A stretch of 64,000 nucleotides of DNA from a bacterium (GTDB lineage Bacteria; AUK180): assembly GCA_023144005.1 (NCBI GenBank), contig JAGLGN010000016.1, positions 13,022-77,021 on the forward strand, read 5' to 3'. Below, one piece after another: positions 53,215 to 62,498 of this stretch. Position numbers and translations under genes: made by a program. Under the pieces are notes generated by a model. It was given only the letters and a program-made list of their open reading frames with translations. It did not search any database and was not told where the DNA came from. Position 1 is the stretch's first letter; the number at the start of each line of letters is the position of its first letter.

Positions 53215-53397
53215 CTCCATAGAAGATTATTCAAAAGTTCAAAGGTTCAAGGTTATGCTTCGCAGTGGACCCAGTGAACCAGTGGACCCAGTGGAACAAC
53301 AGACAAAAGAAAATGAAGGATGAAGAATGAAAGAGAGACGGGTGTGGATATTGTTTTATTCTCTTCACTTTACACTTCAGACTTCACACTTCACACA
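53215..53397. repeat. Repeat island
   Basis: CAAAAGTTCAAAGGTTCAAGG (53231-53251), module C (53255-53300), AATGAAGGATGAAGAATGAAA (53311-53331) and CACTTTACACTTCAGACTTC in 7-bp steps (53367-53397). Confidence 0.85.
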
Positions 53398-53416
53398 TCG
53401 TTCGCTGCGCGAACGA
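53398..53416. repeat. Hairpin TCGTTCG-CTGCG-CGAACGA
   Basis: A perfect 7-bp stem with a 5-nt loop at the end of the repeat island, directly before a B-like end (CATTGTATTTATGAGACAGA, 53421). No T-run. Confidence 0.6.
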
Positions 53417-53418
53417 CT

Positions 53419-53446
53419 GTCATTGTATTTATGAGACAGAACGCTA
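53419..53446 (-). mobile_element. Element B end fragment
   Basis: Reads as the B terminus in reverse (TCATTGTATTTATGAGACAG). It lies 6 bp before the DUF72 gene start, as at 20380 before the NamZ-like gene. Confidence 0.5.
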
Positions 53447-53451
53447 GTTAG

Positions 53452-54276
53452 ATGAAAATATACATTGGTACCTCCGGGTATTATTATAATTCCTGGAAAA
53501 AGGTATTCTTTCCTGAGAACACTCGTGATTTTTTGGTGTATTACGCAAAATTTTTTAATACGGTCGAGATAAACGCCACCTTCTACCGGATGTTCAATCA
53601 GGATTTTTACCGGAAACTGCTCGAGAGGGTACCCGAGGATTTCCGCATATTTATTAAGGTCAATCAGACCATAACGCATCTGAGGGTGGATAATGCTTCC
53701 ACCGAGATGCGCAATTTCCGCAAGTCGCTGTCTCCCCTGCTAAAGAGCAGTGAGCATTACGGAGGTATACTCCTGCAATTCCCATACTCCTTCAAATACT
53801 CCAAGGAAAATATGAAGTATCTGGAAAGAGCGATCAACTTTCTCCCGGTAAGAAAGGCGATCGAGTTCAGGAATCACTCTTGGAGCTTGCCTTTTGTAAC
53901 TAATTATCTTACGGAGAAAGGCGTAGCGCAGGTCAATGTCGATGTTCCCCTCTTAGATGAATTGTTCCCTCCCCTTTCAAAAGTCACCTCCAAGATAGGC
54001 TATTTCCGTATGCACGGAAGAAGTATCGACCGATGGTGGAATTATAAAGAACCGCACGAAAGATACGATTATATGTACTCTCAGGAAGAGTTGAAGGAGA
54101 TCTCACAAAGGATCAATACCGCCATAGATGAGAACCCGGGAATGGAAGAGATGTATATATTTTTTAACAATCATTACAATGCGAAGGCGGTAAGAAACGC
54201 GATACAGATGGCGGGAATACTAGGCATCGAGATAAAAAAGCCCTTGTGGCAGGATTCTCTTTTCTCTCAGGGATGA
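53452..54276 (+). CDS. DUF72 protein (YecE-like)
   Basis: 274 residues, TIM-barrel-like. MKIYIGTSGYYYNSWKKVFFP, FNTVEINATFYR, FRIFIKVNQTITH, GILLQFPYSFKY, AIEFRNHSW, YFRMHGR and YIFFNNHYNAKAVRNA are family motifs. Function is unknown; members have been linked to repair or Fe-S metabolism without proof. No clear Shine-Dalgarno. It overlaps the CDF gene as ATGA. Confidence 0.93.
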   Translation: MKIYIGTSGYYYNSWKKVFFPENTRDFLVYYAKFFNTVEINATFYRMFNQDFYRKLLERVPEDFRIFIKVNQTITHLRVDNASTEMRNFRKSLSPLLKSSEHYGGILLQFPYSFKYSKENMKYLERAINFLPVRKAIEFRNHSWSLPFVTNYLTEKGVAQVNVDVPLLDELFPPLSKVTSKIGYFRMHGRSIDRWWNYKEPHERYDYMYSQEELKEISQRINTAIDENPGMEEMYIFFNNHYNAKAVRNAIQMAGILGIEIKKPLWQDSLFSQG

Positions 54277-55382
54277 TCATGGATAGAAAAGGCGCCGCCT
54301 ACAAAGAAGGCATTGTCAGCATCATTATAAACACCATCCTTTTTGGAGTTAAGCTCAGCGTGGGCTTGCTTTCCGGCTCTCTGGCATTGATATCCGACGC
54401 CATTCATACGATGAGCGATAATGTATCTTCCATTTTCCTGATGATAGCCTTCAAAATATCCGGAAAAGAACCCGATGAGGATCATCCATACGGCCACGAA
54501 CGCTTTGAGATAATGGGGACCATCGTGATCGGTGTACTGCTGCTTTTCACTGGCATCGAGATATTCAGAAGCGGGATCATATCAATACTCTCTCCTAAAC
54601 AGATATCATTCACACTTCTACAGATCATATTGATCATTATCTCCATCGTCATGAAGGAGGGATTGGCGCAATACGCGATGTACCTCGGCAAGAAATTCAA
54701 CGCTCCCGCAATAAAGGCGGACGGCTGGCATCACCGCTCGGACGCTATCTCTTCAGCGCCGGTCCTCTTGATAATCTTTTTTCCCGGCATTGACGGCTGG
54801 GTTTCCATCCTCATATCCCTTGTTCTCATCTGGGAATCAATAGATATCATCAGAAAGCAGCTGGACGACTTTCTGGGCAAACCTCCCTCAAGAGAACTCA
54901 TTAATGACATCAAGAACAGCGTGATAAAACTGGAAGGCGTACATAATGTCCATGATATTCAGCTTCACCGCTACGGCAATACTAATGTACTCTCCCTGCA
55001 TCTTGAGGTTGAGGAGAAGATGAACTTATTTCGCGCCCATACCATCGCGGAGCAGCATGAAGAAATGCTTAGCAGGAAATTTCACTTATCCGCTGTCACC
55101 ATACATATCGATCCCGTAAATTACAATGATCCCGAAGTAAAGGCCTTAAAGGAATTCATTGAAAAAATGGTCGAGAGCGGGGATAAATTCGAGGATGCCC
55201 ATGACATTCGTATCATCGGTGAGGAAACCTGGAAGAATGCCGTTTTTGATCTCATTCCCTCAAGAAATCTCAAGGAAAAACAAATAGACGAGGCCGCTGA
55301 AGAAATGAGGAAAAATTTACAGGCCGCATTCCCTCATATCAAGGCCTTTGTTATCAATATCGATCCAAAGTTCAATTACTGA
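54273..55382 (+). CDS. Cation diffusion facilitator transporter
   Basis: About 369 residues. Six membrane helices with the metal-site motifs SDAIHTMSDNVSS (helix 2) and ADGWHHRSDAISS (helix 5), plus the HPYGHERFE loop. The cytosolic dimer domain (VHNVHDIQLHRYGNTNVLSLHLEVE) is followed by a second similar C-terminal domain (HDIRIIGEETWKNAVFDLI), longer than in E. coli FieF. It exports Zn2+, Fe2+ or Mn2+. The ATG at 54273 overlaps the DUF72 stop; ATG at 54279 is also possible. Confidence 0.93.
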   Translation: MIMDRKGAAYKEGIVSIIINTILFGVKLSVGLLSGSLALISDAIHTMSDNVSSIFLMIAFKISGKEPDEDHPYGHERFEIMGTIVIGVLLLFTGIEIFRSGIISILSPKQISFTLLQIILIIISIVMKEGLAQYAMYLGKKFNAPAIKADGWHHRSDAISSAPVLLIIFFPGIDGWVSILISLVLIWESIDIIRKQLDDFLGKPPSRELINDIKNSVIKLEGVHNVHDIQLHRYGNTNVLSLHLEVEEKMNLFRAHTIAEQHEEMLSRKFHLSAVTIHIDPVNYNDPEVKALKEFIEKMVESGDKFEDAHDIRIIGEETWKNAVFDLIPSRNLKEKQIDEAAEEMRKNLQAAFPHIKAFVINIDPKFNY

Positions 55383-55655
55383 TATAACCAGATAGAGGCT
55401 AGAGGATAGAGGCTTATAGAGAAATGGACAATTGACAATGGACAATGAACAATTGGGGAAGGATAGAAGAAACACATCCGTAACCGGAAAATCATTTGAG
55501 ATAGGAATTCTCTGTGTCCTATTCTGTAATTGCCCATTTTTCACTATTCACTTCTCTATAGCCCTGGTACTTCTGCTTCGCTTGTGCTCGTGTGCACTTG
55601 TGCTCTGCACTTAACCTCTTCTCTAATTGTATTTTCCCACTTTACACTTCACACT
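55383..55655. repeat. Repeat island with A and 35.7-kb-type fragments
   Basis: GAGGCTAGAGGATAGAGGC (55393), ACAATTGACAATGGACAATG repeats (55427-55454), a family A left-end fragment (ACATCCGTAACCGG, 55471), then about 40 bp (55489-55528) nearly identical to 35727-35766, GTGCTCGTGTGCACTTGTGC (55583) and CTTCACACTTCACAC (55644). It lies between convergent genes. No gene seen. Confidence 0.85.
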
Positions 55656-56588
55656 TCACACGCTCTTGAGGTACTCGTATGTCTTAAGAAGTCCCTCTTC
55701 CAGGGTGATTTCAGGTTTGAAGTCAAATTGATCCGTCGCCTTTTTGATGGATGCCAGTGAATGAAGAACATCCCCCGGACGGGGAGCGTCGTATATCACC
55801 TCGACCTTCTTTCCGGCTATTGTGAATATCTCTTTTATGAGGTCATTCAGGCTGATGCGCCTCTCACATGCGATATTGAAAAAGCCCTCCTTCACAGAGG
55901 ATTCCATCACCATTATATTCGCCTTGACTACATCGTCAATGTAGGTAAAATCCCTTGTTTGTTCGCCATCGCCGTAAATATGTATGGCCTCGTCTTTCAA
56001 GAGCCGTTTGATAAATTTCACGATGACAGCCGAGTACGGACTGTTCGGATCCTGGCGTGGCCCGAACACGTTGAAATACCTCAATGCGGCGGTAGGGATA
56101 TTATAAAAATGTCCGTACTGCAACGCTATTCTTTCGGTAAAATACTTTGATAAGGCATATGGCGAAAGCGGTAATACGGGCATGCTCTCTACCTTGGGAA
56201 GTGTTTCCGAATCTCCGTAAACAGAGGAAGAGGACGCGACCACTATCCTTTTGATCTTGCCGTAAACCCGCGCCGCCTCAAGCATATTCAATGTAGAGTT
56301 GATATTATTTCCCACATTAACATGGGGATCGTCCACAGATTTCTTTACAGAGGGTATAGCTGCCTGATGCAGTATGGCATCGATCGAGTAATTATGAAGA
56401 AATTTTCTGATAACGGAAACCGAAGAAAGATCATCCTCGATGACCTCGCCCTTGAAGCCATTGAGATTCTCGAGTTTCCCTGTGGAGAAATTATCAAGAG
56501 CCCAGACCGAATATCCCTTTTCAAGCAAAGTGAACGCTATGTGAGAGCCGATAAATCCGGCGCCGCCCGTTACTAATATATTTTTCAT
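55656..56588 (-). CDS. NAD-dependent sugar-nucleotide epimerase/dehydratase (GalE/WbpP-like)
   Basis: 310 residues, extended SDR. ILVTGGAGFIGSHIAF (NAD site), SSSSVYGDSETLPK, YALSKYFTER (catalytic Tyr-Lys), RYFNVFGPRQDPNSPYSAV and GDGEQTRDFTYIDDVVKA. This fits UDP-glucose/UDP-GlcNAc 4-epimerases of the WbpP/Gne group. It supplies sugar nucleotides for surface glycans. Overlaps ribD by 4 bp. Confidence 0.93.
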   Translation of the reverse strand: MKNILVTGGAGFIGSHIAFTLLEKGYSVWALDNFSTGKLENLNGFKGEVIEDDLSSVSVIRKFLHNYSIDAILHQAAIPSVKKSVDDPHVNVGNNINSTLNMLEAARVYGKIKRIVVASSSSVYGDSETLPKVESMPVLPLSPYALSKYFTERIALQYGHFYNIPTAALRYFNVFGPRQDPNSPYSAVIVKFIKRLLKDEAIHIYGDGEQTRDFTYIDDVVKANIMVMESSVKEGFFNIACERRISLNDLIKEIFTIAGKKVEVIYDAPRPGDVLHSLASIKKATDQFDFKPEITLEEGLLKTYEYLKSV

Positions 56589-57661
56589 CTTTTCATCTCC
56601 AAGAAAACATTTCCATTGAGGAATTTTCCCGATTTTCTTTCAAATTTCAATGCCTGCGATACCTTTTTCGGAGATTTTCCTGAGTATAAGGGTATGCCGT
56701 CCGACCCGATAATAATGGGAGCCACGAAAAAGTAATAATCATCGACAAGTTTAGTATCAAGAAAGGCGGTAAAAACCTTGCTGCCGCCCTCTACGAGGAC
56801 AGATGATATCGCCCGTTTGCCCAATTCCTTCAACACCGCTCTGATATTATAGGCATCTCTTAAGCTGATAACTTCCTTGACCTGATCTGCGAATATCTCA
56901 TTCCCCGCGTTCATATTCTGAACGATGATGATCTTATCGCCGCTTTCTTTAAAAAGGTTTAATTTACTCAAGTTCCTGAGTTTTCTTCTGCCTGCCAGTA
57001 TGATCTTCAAGGGGTCTCTCTTCTTGGCGGTGCTTCTGACGGTGAGATGCGGATTGTCCTTGTTAAGTGTATTGTAGCCGATCATGATCGCGTCAACAGC
57101 ATTTCTGAGTTCGTGAACCTTCTTTCTGGCGCCTTCATTGGATATCCATTTGGAATCGCCGTTATTGACCGCGATCTTGCCGTCAAGGGATATAGCGGCC
57201 TTGAGTATGACATACGGCAATCCGGTACTGATATACTTGACGAAGAATTTATTGAGCTCTCTTGCTTTGTCTTCCAGTATCCCTGTTATTACCTCGATCC
57301 CGGCATCCTGCATCATCTTAATGCCTCTACCGCAAACCTGAGGGTTCGGATCTTCCATGCCGATGACCACGCGCTTCACTTTCGCTTTGATGATAGCTTC
57401 CGCACAAGGCGGCGTACTGCCCCAATGCGAACAGGGTTCGAGCGTAACATACATGGTTGAGCCCCTCGCGTCCGTGCCAGCTTCCCGAAGAGCGTATACC
57501 TCTGCATGGGGTTTGCCCGCTTTTCGATGATAGCCCTTTCCGATGATGCGGTTCTTTTTCACTATTATAGAGCCGACCATGGGATTGGGAGACACCGTAT
57601 ATTTGCCCTTCTTCGCCAAATTAAGCGCGACTGTCATATAATCTTCGTCTATTATTCTCAT
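56585..57661 (-). CDS. ribD: Bifunctional riboflavin deaminase/reductase RibD
   Basis: 358 residues. Deaminase domain (1-145): HAEVYALREAG and EPCSHWGSTPPCAEAI carry the zinc ligands. Reductase domain (150-358): LPYVILKAAISLDGKIAV, KWISNEGARKKVHELRNAVDAIMIGYNT and SSVLVEGGSKV. It carries out steps 2 and 3 of riboflavin synthesis. No other rib gene is adjacent. Confidence 0.97.
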   Translation of the reverse strand: MRIIDEDYMTVALNLAKKGKYTVSPNPMVGSIIVKKNRIIGKGYHRKAGKPHAEVYALREAGTDARGSTMYVTLEPCSHWGSTPPCAEAIIKAKVKRVVIGMEDPNPQVCGRGIKMMQDAGIEVITGILEDKARELNKFFVKYISTGLPYVILKAAISLDGKIAVNNGDSKWISNEGARKKVHELRNAVDAIMIGYNTLNKDNPHLTVRSTAKKRDPLKIILAGRRKLRNLSKLNLFKESGDKIIIVQNMNAGNEIFADQVKEVISLRDAYNIRAVLKELGKRAISSVLVEGGSKVFTAFLDTKLVDDYYFFVAPIIIGSDGIPLYSGKSPKKVSQALKFERKSGKFLNGNVFLEMKR

Positions 57662-58234
57662 CTAATTAAAATCCTTCAGGTAATAAATGATCTCGCCCTC
57701 TTGTATTGAAACGGGCCCGATGCCGTCTGCCAGATGGAAATATTTGGAATAGTCATAACTTATCTCGGGAAAGGTCCGATATACCTCCCATTCCAAATGC
57801 ACGGTTTCTTCCCATTGCTTAATTTCCACGCCGACCTCTTGAACAATGAAGAAATTGTAATTAATGCCCCCCGTATATTCCCAGGTGAATCCCTCGATCA
57901 TCGGGTATCTTATGAATGGATTGAATATACCGAGATTATAAAAGTCGATCCCTCTGGAATCGGGGCTCATATAATATGTGGTCGTATTTGCCGCTGTGTT
58001 CTGAATCACGGTAAATACATCTCTTGAGGATGTGGTAAATTGATCTGTCACCGTCCAGGTAAATGTCTCGCCCGCTGCGCTTTCAAATGACCAGGATGAG
58101 GAGGCATGTAAAGGGAAATAGTTCTTGTCATTGCGTAACTCTTCAAGAGACGGGACCAGCGGATTAAGGCCGCATCCGGTGAGCGCGATAAGAGCGAGTA
58201 TCAGAAGGCATCCGTATATATATTTTCTTCTCAT
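57662..58234 (-). CDS. Lipoprotein, unknown
   Basis: 190 residues. Lipobox ALTGC (Cys21), then a beta-rich domain with Trp and aromatic residues (FPLHASSSWSFESAAGETFTWTV). No recognised family. It lies directly before ribD. Confidence 0.75.
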   Translation of the reverse strand: MRRKYIYGCLLILALIALTGCGLNPLVPSLEELRNDKNYFPLHASSSWSFESAAGETFTWTVTDQFTTSSRDVFTVIQNTAANTTTYYMSPDSRGIDFYNLGIFNPFIRYPMIEGFTWEYTGGINYNFFIVQEVGVEIKQWEETVHLEWEVYRTFPEISYDYSKYFHLADGIGPVSIQEGEIIYYLKDFN

Positions 58235-58242
58235 ACTACCAC

Positions 58243-58755
58243 CTATATATCAACGATTATGCCGAATTTCAGAGAGAGTAGATAGATGCCGTCGGTAACA
58301 AATAATCCCAGGTCACAGGACAGATTTAATTTTTCAGTGTAATAGTAGCGTATAAATCCTCCCAGATGGATACCGAAAAAAGTCTTGCCCATTTCTCCCG
58401 AGTCTGATTTGAGCACCTCGGAGATCACACTTAAGCGGGCGTAAGTACCCAAGCAATAGTAAAATCCCTTGAAAGGAGAATATGTCAGGCCCGGAGAAAA
58501 TGAGGTCAGGGTGAAGGTGATATCCTCAAAATTGGACGCGGTGAGAGAAGCGTGGCTGATGCCGATGTCGAATTCCAGAAGATCGTTCTGCCAAAAAGGT
58601 ATCCTGCCCTGAAGTTCATATCCCGCATCCAGATAGGTCTGCTGGCCGAAAAGCGGAAAGACAGGGCCGCCGGAGAGAGAAATATCCAGTCCAAGCACGA
58701 TAACGGGAATGAAAATAAGGATCAGAAGCGCCAACTTACTTTTCAATACTTTCAA
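58243..58755 (-). CDS. Small outer-membrane beta-barrel-like protein
   Basis: 170 residues with a signal peptide (LALLILIFIPVIVLGLD) and alternating aromatic beta strands (FYYCLGTYARLSVISEVL, GIHLGGFIRYYYTEKLNLSCDLG). Likely an 8-strand barrel or a related envelope protein. It overlaps the TsaC-RpiB stop by 20 bp. Confidence 0.65.
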   Translation of the reverse strand: MKVLKSKLALLILIFIPVIVLGLDISLSGGPVFPLFGQQTYLDAGYELQGRIPFWQNDLLEFDIGISHASLTASNFEDITFTLTSFSPGLTYSPFKGFYYCLGTYARLSVISEVLKSDSGEMGKTFFGIHLGGFIRYYYTEKLNLSCDLGLFVTDGIYLLSLKFGIIVDI

Positions 58756-59701
58756 CCCTCTTACCGTGGCGGCCGCCTTCGAAATCGGTATTGAAAAAGG
58801 TATCTATCATCTTGCCAAGTTCTTTCGGATCAAGAAATCTTCCACCGACAACAAGTATATTCGCGTCATTATGCCGACGCGCAAGCTCCACATACTCCGG
58901 ACTATGGCACAATGCCGCCCTAATCCCTTTAAAGCGATTTGCGGCGATAGACATCCCGATACCAGTACCGCAGATCAAAATCCCCTTAGAACCGCTTTCC
59001 AGCACATTAATCGCGACCTTTTGCGCGATATCAGGGTAATCTACAGAGTTTGTGTCAAAAGCGCCCATATCAAGGAATTCTTTTTTCTTCATCTGAAGGA
59101 TCTCTTTTACCTTTTCCTTCATTTCAAAACCCGCGTGATCAGAGCCGATAATTACATCCGCAGCCATATTTTCCAAACCTCCTGCACCGAATCTTAGTAT
59201 ATCATATCCCAAGCCGGTTTTCCTAATCACTGTCGAGGGAATACCGATTTTCTCAGAGATTTCACCGAAGACATGAATATCGGCAAAAGCGGGTAAGCGC
59301 AGCAGGGAGAGGGAAAATTCTCCTCCGCTCTCGTTCAGGCTTGTGGCAGCCAGAGGGCCGCATTCGTCAATGATCTCATTGATCTCTTTGACAGTAGAGC
59401 ATCTTACCCCCACCGTACCGTTGGAAAAGGCCGCTGTTTTCATTTCGGTCGGCACTATGACCGTGTACGGGCCGGGAAGAAGTTTATGAAGAATTGCCAT
59501 CTCTCCAGGAACGACACCAAGTTCAATGGCCTGTTTCGGATCTGACACCCATACCTGAAGCGGTTTTTCCGCGCCGCTTCCTTTAAGTGTCCGGATTCTG
59601 TTGACCGCTTCATCATTAAACGCCAAGGTAAAAAGACCGGGTACCGTATCTGTCGGCAGAATAATGATACCGCCGGCTTTTAATATTCCGCAAGGGGTCA
59701 T
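58736..59701 (-). CDS. TsaC(Sua5/YwlC)-RpiB fusion protein
   Basis: 321 residues in one frame. Residues 1-176 are TsaC: IILPTDTVPGLF, IRTLKGSGAEKPLQVWV, KLLPGPYTVIV and TSLNESGG (the SxNxSG site), for threonylcarbamoyl-AMP synthesis in tRNA t6A37. Residues 181-321 are RpiB: IIGSDHAGFEMKEKV (D188, H189), DYPDIA, ILICGTGIGMSIAANR (catalytic Cys244) and RHNDANILVVGGR, the ribose-5-phosphate isomerase. Fewer than ten residues link the domains. In Firmicutes the two genes are neighbours, which suggests how the fusion arose. Both active sites look intact. Confidence 0.93.
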   Translation of the reverse strand: MTPCGILKAGGIIILPTDTVPGLFTLAFNDEAVNRIRTLKGSGAEKPLQVWVSDPKQAIELGVVPGEMAILHKLLPGPYTVIVPTEMKTAAFSNGTVGVRCSTVKEINEIIDECGPLAATSLNESGGEFSLSLLRLPAFADIHVFGEISEKIGIPSTVIRKTGLGYDILRFGAGGLENMAADVIIGSDHAGFEMKEKVKEILQMKKKEFLDMGAFDTNSVDYPDIAQKVAINVLESGSKGILICGTGIGMSIAANRFKGIRAALCHSPEYVELARRHNDANILVVGGRFLDPKELGKMIDTFFNTDFEGGRHGKRVESIEK

Positions 59702-60471
59702 AGCTCTATAACCTTTGAGGGCTGATCCTGGAAAGTCATGATCAATTCAACAGAGTTTTTACACAAAAATCCTTCCGTATACACCTTCATTACTTTTTCA
59801 GGTGAATTATTCTCTTCGCTCAAGTGAAAAGGAACGACATACCGTATTCCGGCTCCCGCCTCAATAAGCTCAGCGAAGAATTCAAAGCCCTGTTCATTGG
59901 ATAAATGACCTTTCTCGCCCAGTATCCGGCGTTTCAAATTCCATGGGTATTTCGAACCGAAAAGCAGGTCGATATCGTGATTGGCTTCGATCACCAGCAC
60001 ATCAACTTTTTTGATCTTCTTAAGTATCATTTCAGGAATATCTCCGGTATCGTAAATGAAAAGGGCTGCAGCGTCCGCATCCTTGATATAAAAGCCGATA
60101 TTGCCGGCGGAGTCGTGTTTAAGGTCCACAGAGCGTATACTTGCGGTACCGCATTTTAATACCTTACCTCTTCCCATGACATTACCCTTTGAGGCATTGC
60201 TTATCTTCGAATAAAGGTATTTCCGAGTACCGAAAGAGGTGTAAAATTCGATAGGGTGGTTTTTTAAAAATGTTTCAAGGCCCTTGATATGATCTCCGTG
60301 CTCATGTGAGATCAGTATGAATTCAATATCTTCAGGGGATTCGCCGATGGCGGATAAACGACTGCATACCTGTTTGTAGGAAAAGCCGATATCGATAAGA
60401 AATTTTGAATTGCCGGCCTCACAGAAAATCGAGTTACCTTTGGAGCCGGATCCCAATACGGTAATTTTCAT
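59698..60471 (-). CDS. MBL-fold hydrolase (YycJ/WalJ-like)
   Basis: 257 residues. VLGSGSKGNSIFCEAG, LISHEHGDHIKGLE (HxHxDH), IYDTGDIP, VIEANHDIDLL and GHLSNEQ are the YycJ motifs; YycJ-type enzymes are single-strand-preferring DNA exonucleases. It overlaps its neighbours by 4 bp on both sides. Confidence 0.92.
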   Translation of the reverse strand: MKITVLGSGSKGNSIFCEAGNSKFLIDIGFSYKQVCSRLSAIGESPEDIEFILISHEHGDHIKGLETFLKNHPIEFYTSFGTRKYLYSKISNASKGNVMGRGKVLKCGTASIRSVDLKHDSAGNIGFYIKDADAAALFIYDTGDIPEMILKKIKKVDVLVIEANHDIDLLFGSKYPWNLKRRILGEKGHLSNEQGFEFFAELIEAGAGIRYVVPFHLSEENNSPEKVMKVYTEGFLCKNSVELIMTFQDQPSKVIEL

Positions 60472-62498
60472 TCATTCATTCGGTTTTCTAATTCTTCGCG
60501 GAGGACTTGAATTACATTTTCGATATTCTTCTCTTCACCGGGGGAATAGCCCAATACTTTCTCATATGTATCAAGCGCTTCCTTGAATACTCCGCGCTGA
60601 ATGTGAATATACCCAAGCATCTTCAGGGCTTCAATATCGTCCGGCGATTCCTCAAGATGAGTTTTGATCTCATTAAAAGATTCCTCAAGATGGCCGAGCT
60701 CAATAAAATTCTGCGCCAATTTAAAATGTGTTGCCGTTATCTTCGGGTCGAGAAGCTTGGCCTTTTCGTAAAATTCAACCGCTTCATCAAAACGCTCGGG
60801 GAATTTGCCCGCGACATCGCCCAGATAAAAGTAGATCTCAGCGGATTCGCCGACGAATTTCAAGGCCTGTGTCAGCATCGTTTCAGCTTTTGCGGGCTGA
60901 TTGAGGCCCAAAAAGATCTTCGCGATCGCGATATACGCGTCGGAACGCTTGGCATTCTTGGAAATAGCGGTCGTCAAGAACCCCAGAGCTTCCTTCATCC
61001 TCTTTTCTTTGATTCCGAGTTCGCCAAGGTTTACCAGAATATCATAATCATCGCCATTGGTCTTCTGAGCCACTTCCAGAACGGCGGCGGCATGCGTCAC
61101 ATCACCCTTTTCCGTGAGAAGTTTTGAAAGCATAATGTAGTACTTCACCTTTTCCGGAGCAAGGGTAAGCAGGCTTTTCAAATAGCCTATGCTCTCATCG
61201 ATCTTTCTTACCCTCAGGCTCAATTGCGCCAGAGCGAAGAGTATCTCTTCACTTTCTTTATATTTATTTGCTTTCTCATATGCCCAAATGGCGAAATGTA
61301 TGAAGCCGAGCTCATTGTAGATGAAACCGAGATTCGCCATGATATCACCGTCAAATCCGGCGTTCGCAATATATCTCTTGTAGAGTTTGATGGAATCGGA
61401 ATAAGAGCCGGCTTCGAAGTCCATGACAGCAAGAAGACGAACCATATCAATGTTCTTGGGAAAGAGGTTAACGCCTGTCTGTAAATACTTTTTTGCCTCG
61501 GAGAATTTCGCCTGGGAATAATAGATCTGGCCCAATCTCAGATAACTCTCGAGGGATTTCGGATTCATCGCTATGGCATTCTTAAAAGAATCGATGGCCT
61601 TGTCGGTTTCGCCGTCAAGAAAGTAGATCTCGCCATAATTTTTATGCACGAATGCGTCGTTTTTATTGATCTCAAGTATCTTTTTGAGTGTTTCCTTTGC
61701 CTTTTCCAGATCTCCCATCTTGATATATGTATTGGATACCGCGTCCAATACATTCGTGTCATCGGGATAAATCTTCAAGGCCTTCTCGTAGCACTCCAAA
61801 GCCCTTGAGAAATTCTCCATTAATCTGTATGCGGTACCGAGATTGAAATGGAACATCGGAGTGAGTTCGTCCAGCTGTATAGCCATATCAAAATAACCGA
61901 TGGCCTCATCATAACGGCCCAATTTCTCTAAAATAAAACCGTTATTATTCAAGAGAAAGGCATCTTCGGTAATATCCATTATCAGCTTCTCGGAAAACTC
62001 GAGCGCCTTCTCATAATCACCGAGATCCTCAAAGAGATACATCAATTCACGCATTACATCCACGGAATCTGGATTCTGCTCATAGATATTCTCTAAACAC
62101 TCTTTCGCCTTATCGAATTTCTCGTCTTCGCTATAGATCTTGACAAGGAGCGAGACAGCATCCCAATTCTCTTTATCAAGCAATATTATTTTTTTCAGTT
62201 CAAGTATCGCTCTCGCATATACCTTCTTTTCATAGAGTAATTTCGCGGAGCTTAAAAAATCCTCTTTTACCTTCGGATTCATTTCGATGGCTGTCAGATA
62301 ATTCTTTCTTGCCTCATCTTCCTTGCCCTCTTCAAAATAAAGATTGCCGAGATAAAGATAGGGCTCATACCGTTCTTCGTCCGCCTGTGCCGCTTTCTGG
62401 AAAAATTTTGCTGCTTTGGCATAGCCCTTTTTATCAAGCTCGATCATGCCTTCACTTATAAATTTTTCGAAATTTTTTGACGAACCCTTCTTAGCCAT
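60468..62498 (-). CDS. Large cytosolic TPR protein
   Basis: About 676 residues from the ATG at 62498, which overlaps the GT stop. Some 18 TPR units from residue 10 to the end (AAKFFQKAAQADEERYEPYLYLGNLYFEEGKEDEARKNY). No signal peptide and no catalytic domain. Possibly a scaffold for glycan export (inference from the upstream GT). Confidence 0.88.
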   Translation of the reverse strand: MAKKGSSKNFEKFISEGMIELDKKGYAKAAKFFQKAAQADEERYEPYLYLGNLYFEEGKEDEARKNYLTAIEMNPKVKEDFLSSAKLLYEKKVYARAILELKKIILLDKENWDAVSLLVKIYSEDEKFDKAKECLENIYEQNPDSVDVMRELMYLFEDLGDYEKALEFSEKLIMDITEDAFLLNNNGFILEKLGRYDEAIGYFDMAIQLDELTPMFHFNLGTAYRLMENFSRALECYEKALKIYPDDTNVLDAVSNTYIKMGDLEKAKETLKKILEINKNDAFVHKNYGEIYFLDGETDKAIDSFKNAIAMNPKSLESYLRLGQIYYSQAKFSEAKKYLQTGVNLFPKNIDMVRLLAVMDFEAGSYSDSIKLYKRYIANAGFDGDIMANLGFIYNELGFIHFAIWAYEKANKYKESEEILFALAQLSLRVRKIDESIGYLKSLLTLAPEKVKYYIMLSKLLTEKGDVTHAAAVLEVAQKTNGDDYDILVNLGELGIKEKRMKEALGFLTTAISKNAKRSDAYIAIAKIFLGLNQPAKAETMLTQALKFVGESAEIYFYLGDVAGKFPERFDEAVEFYEKAKLLDPKITATHFKLAQNFIELGHLEESFNEIKTHLEESPDDIEALKMLGYIHIQRGVFKEALDTYEKVLGYSPGEEKNIENVIQVLREELENRMNE

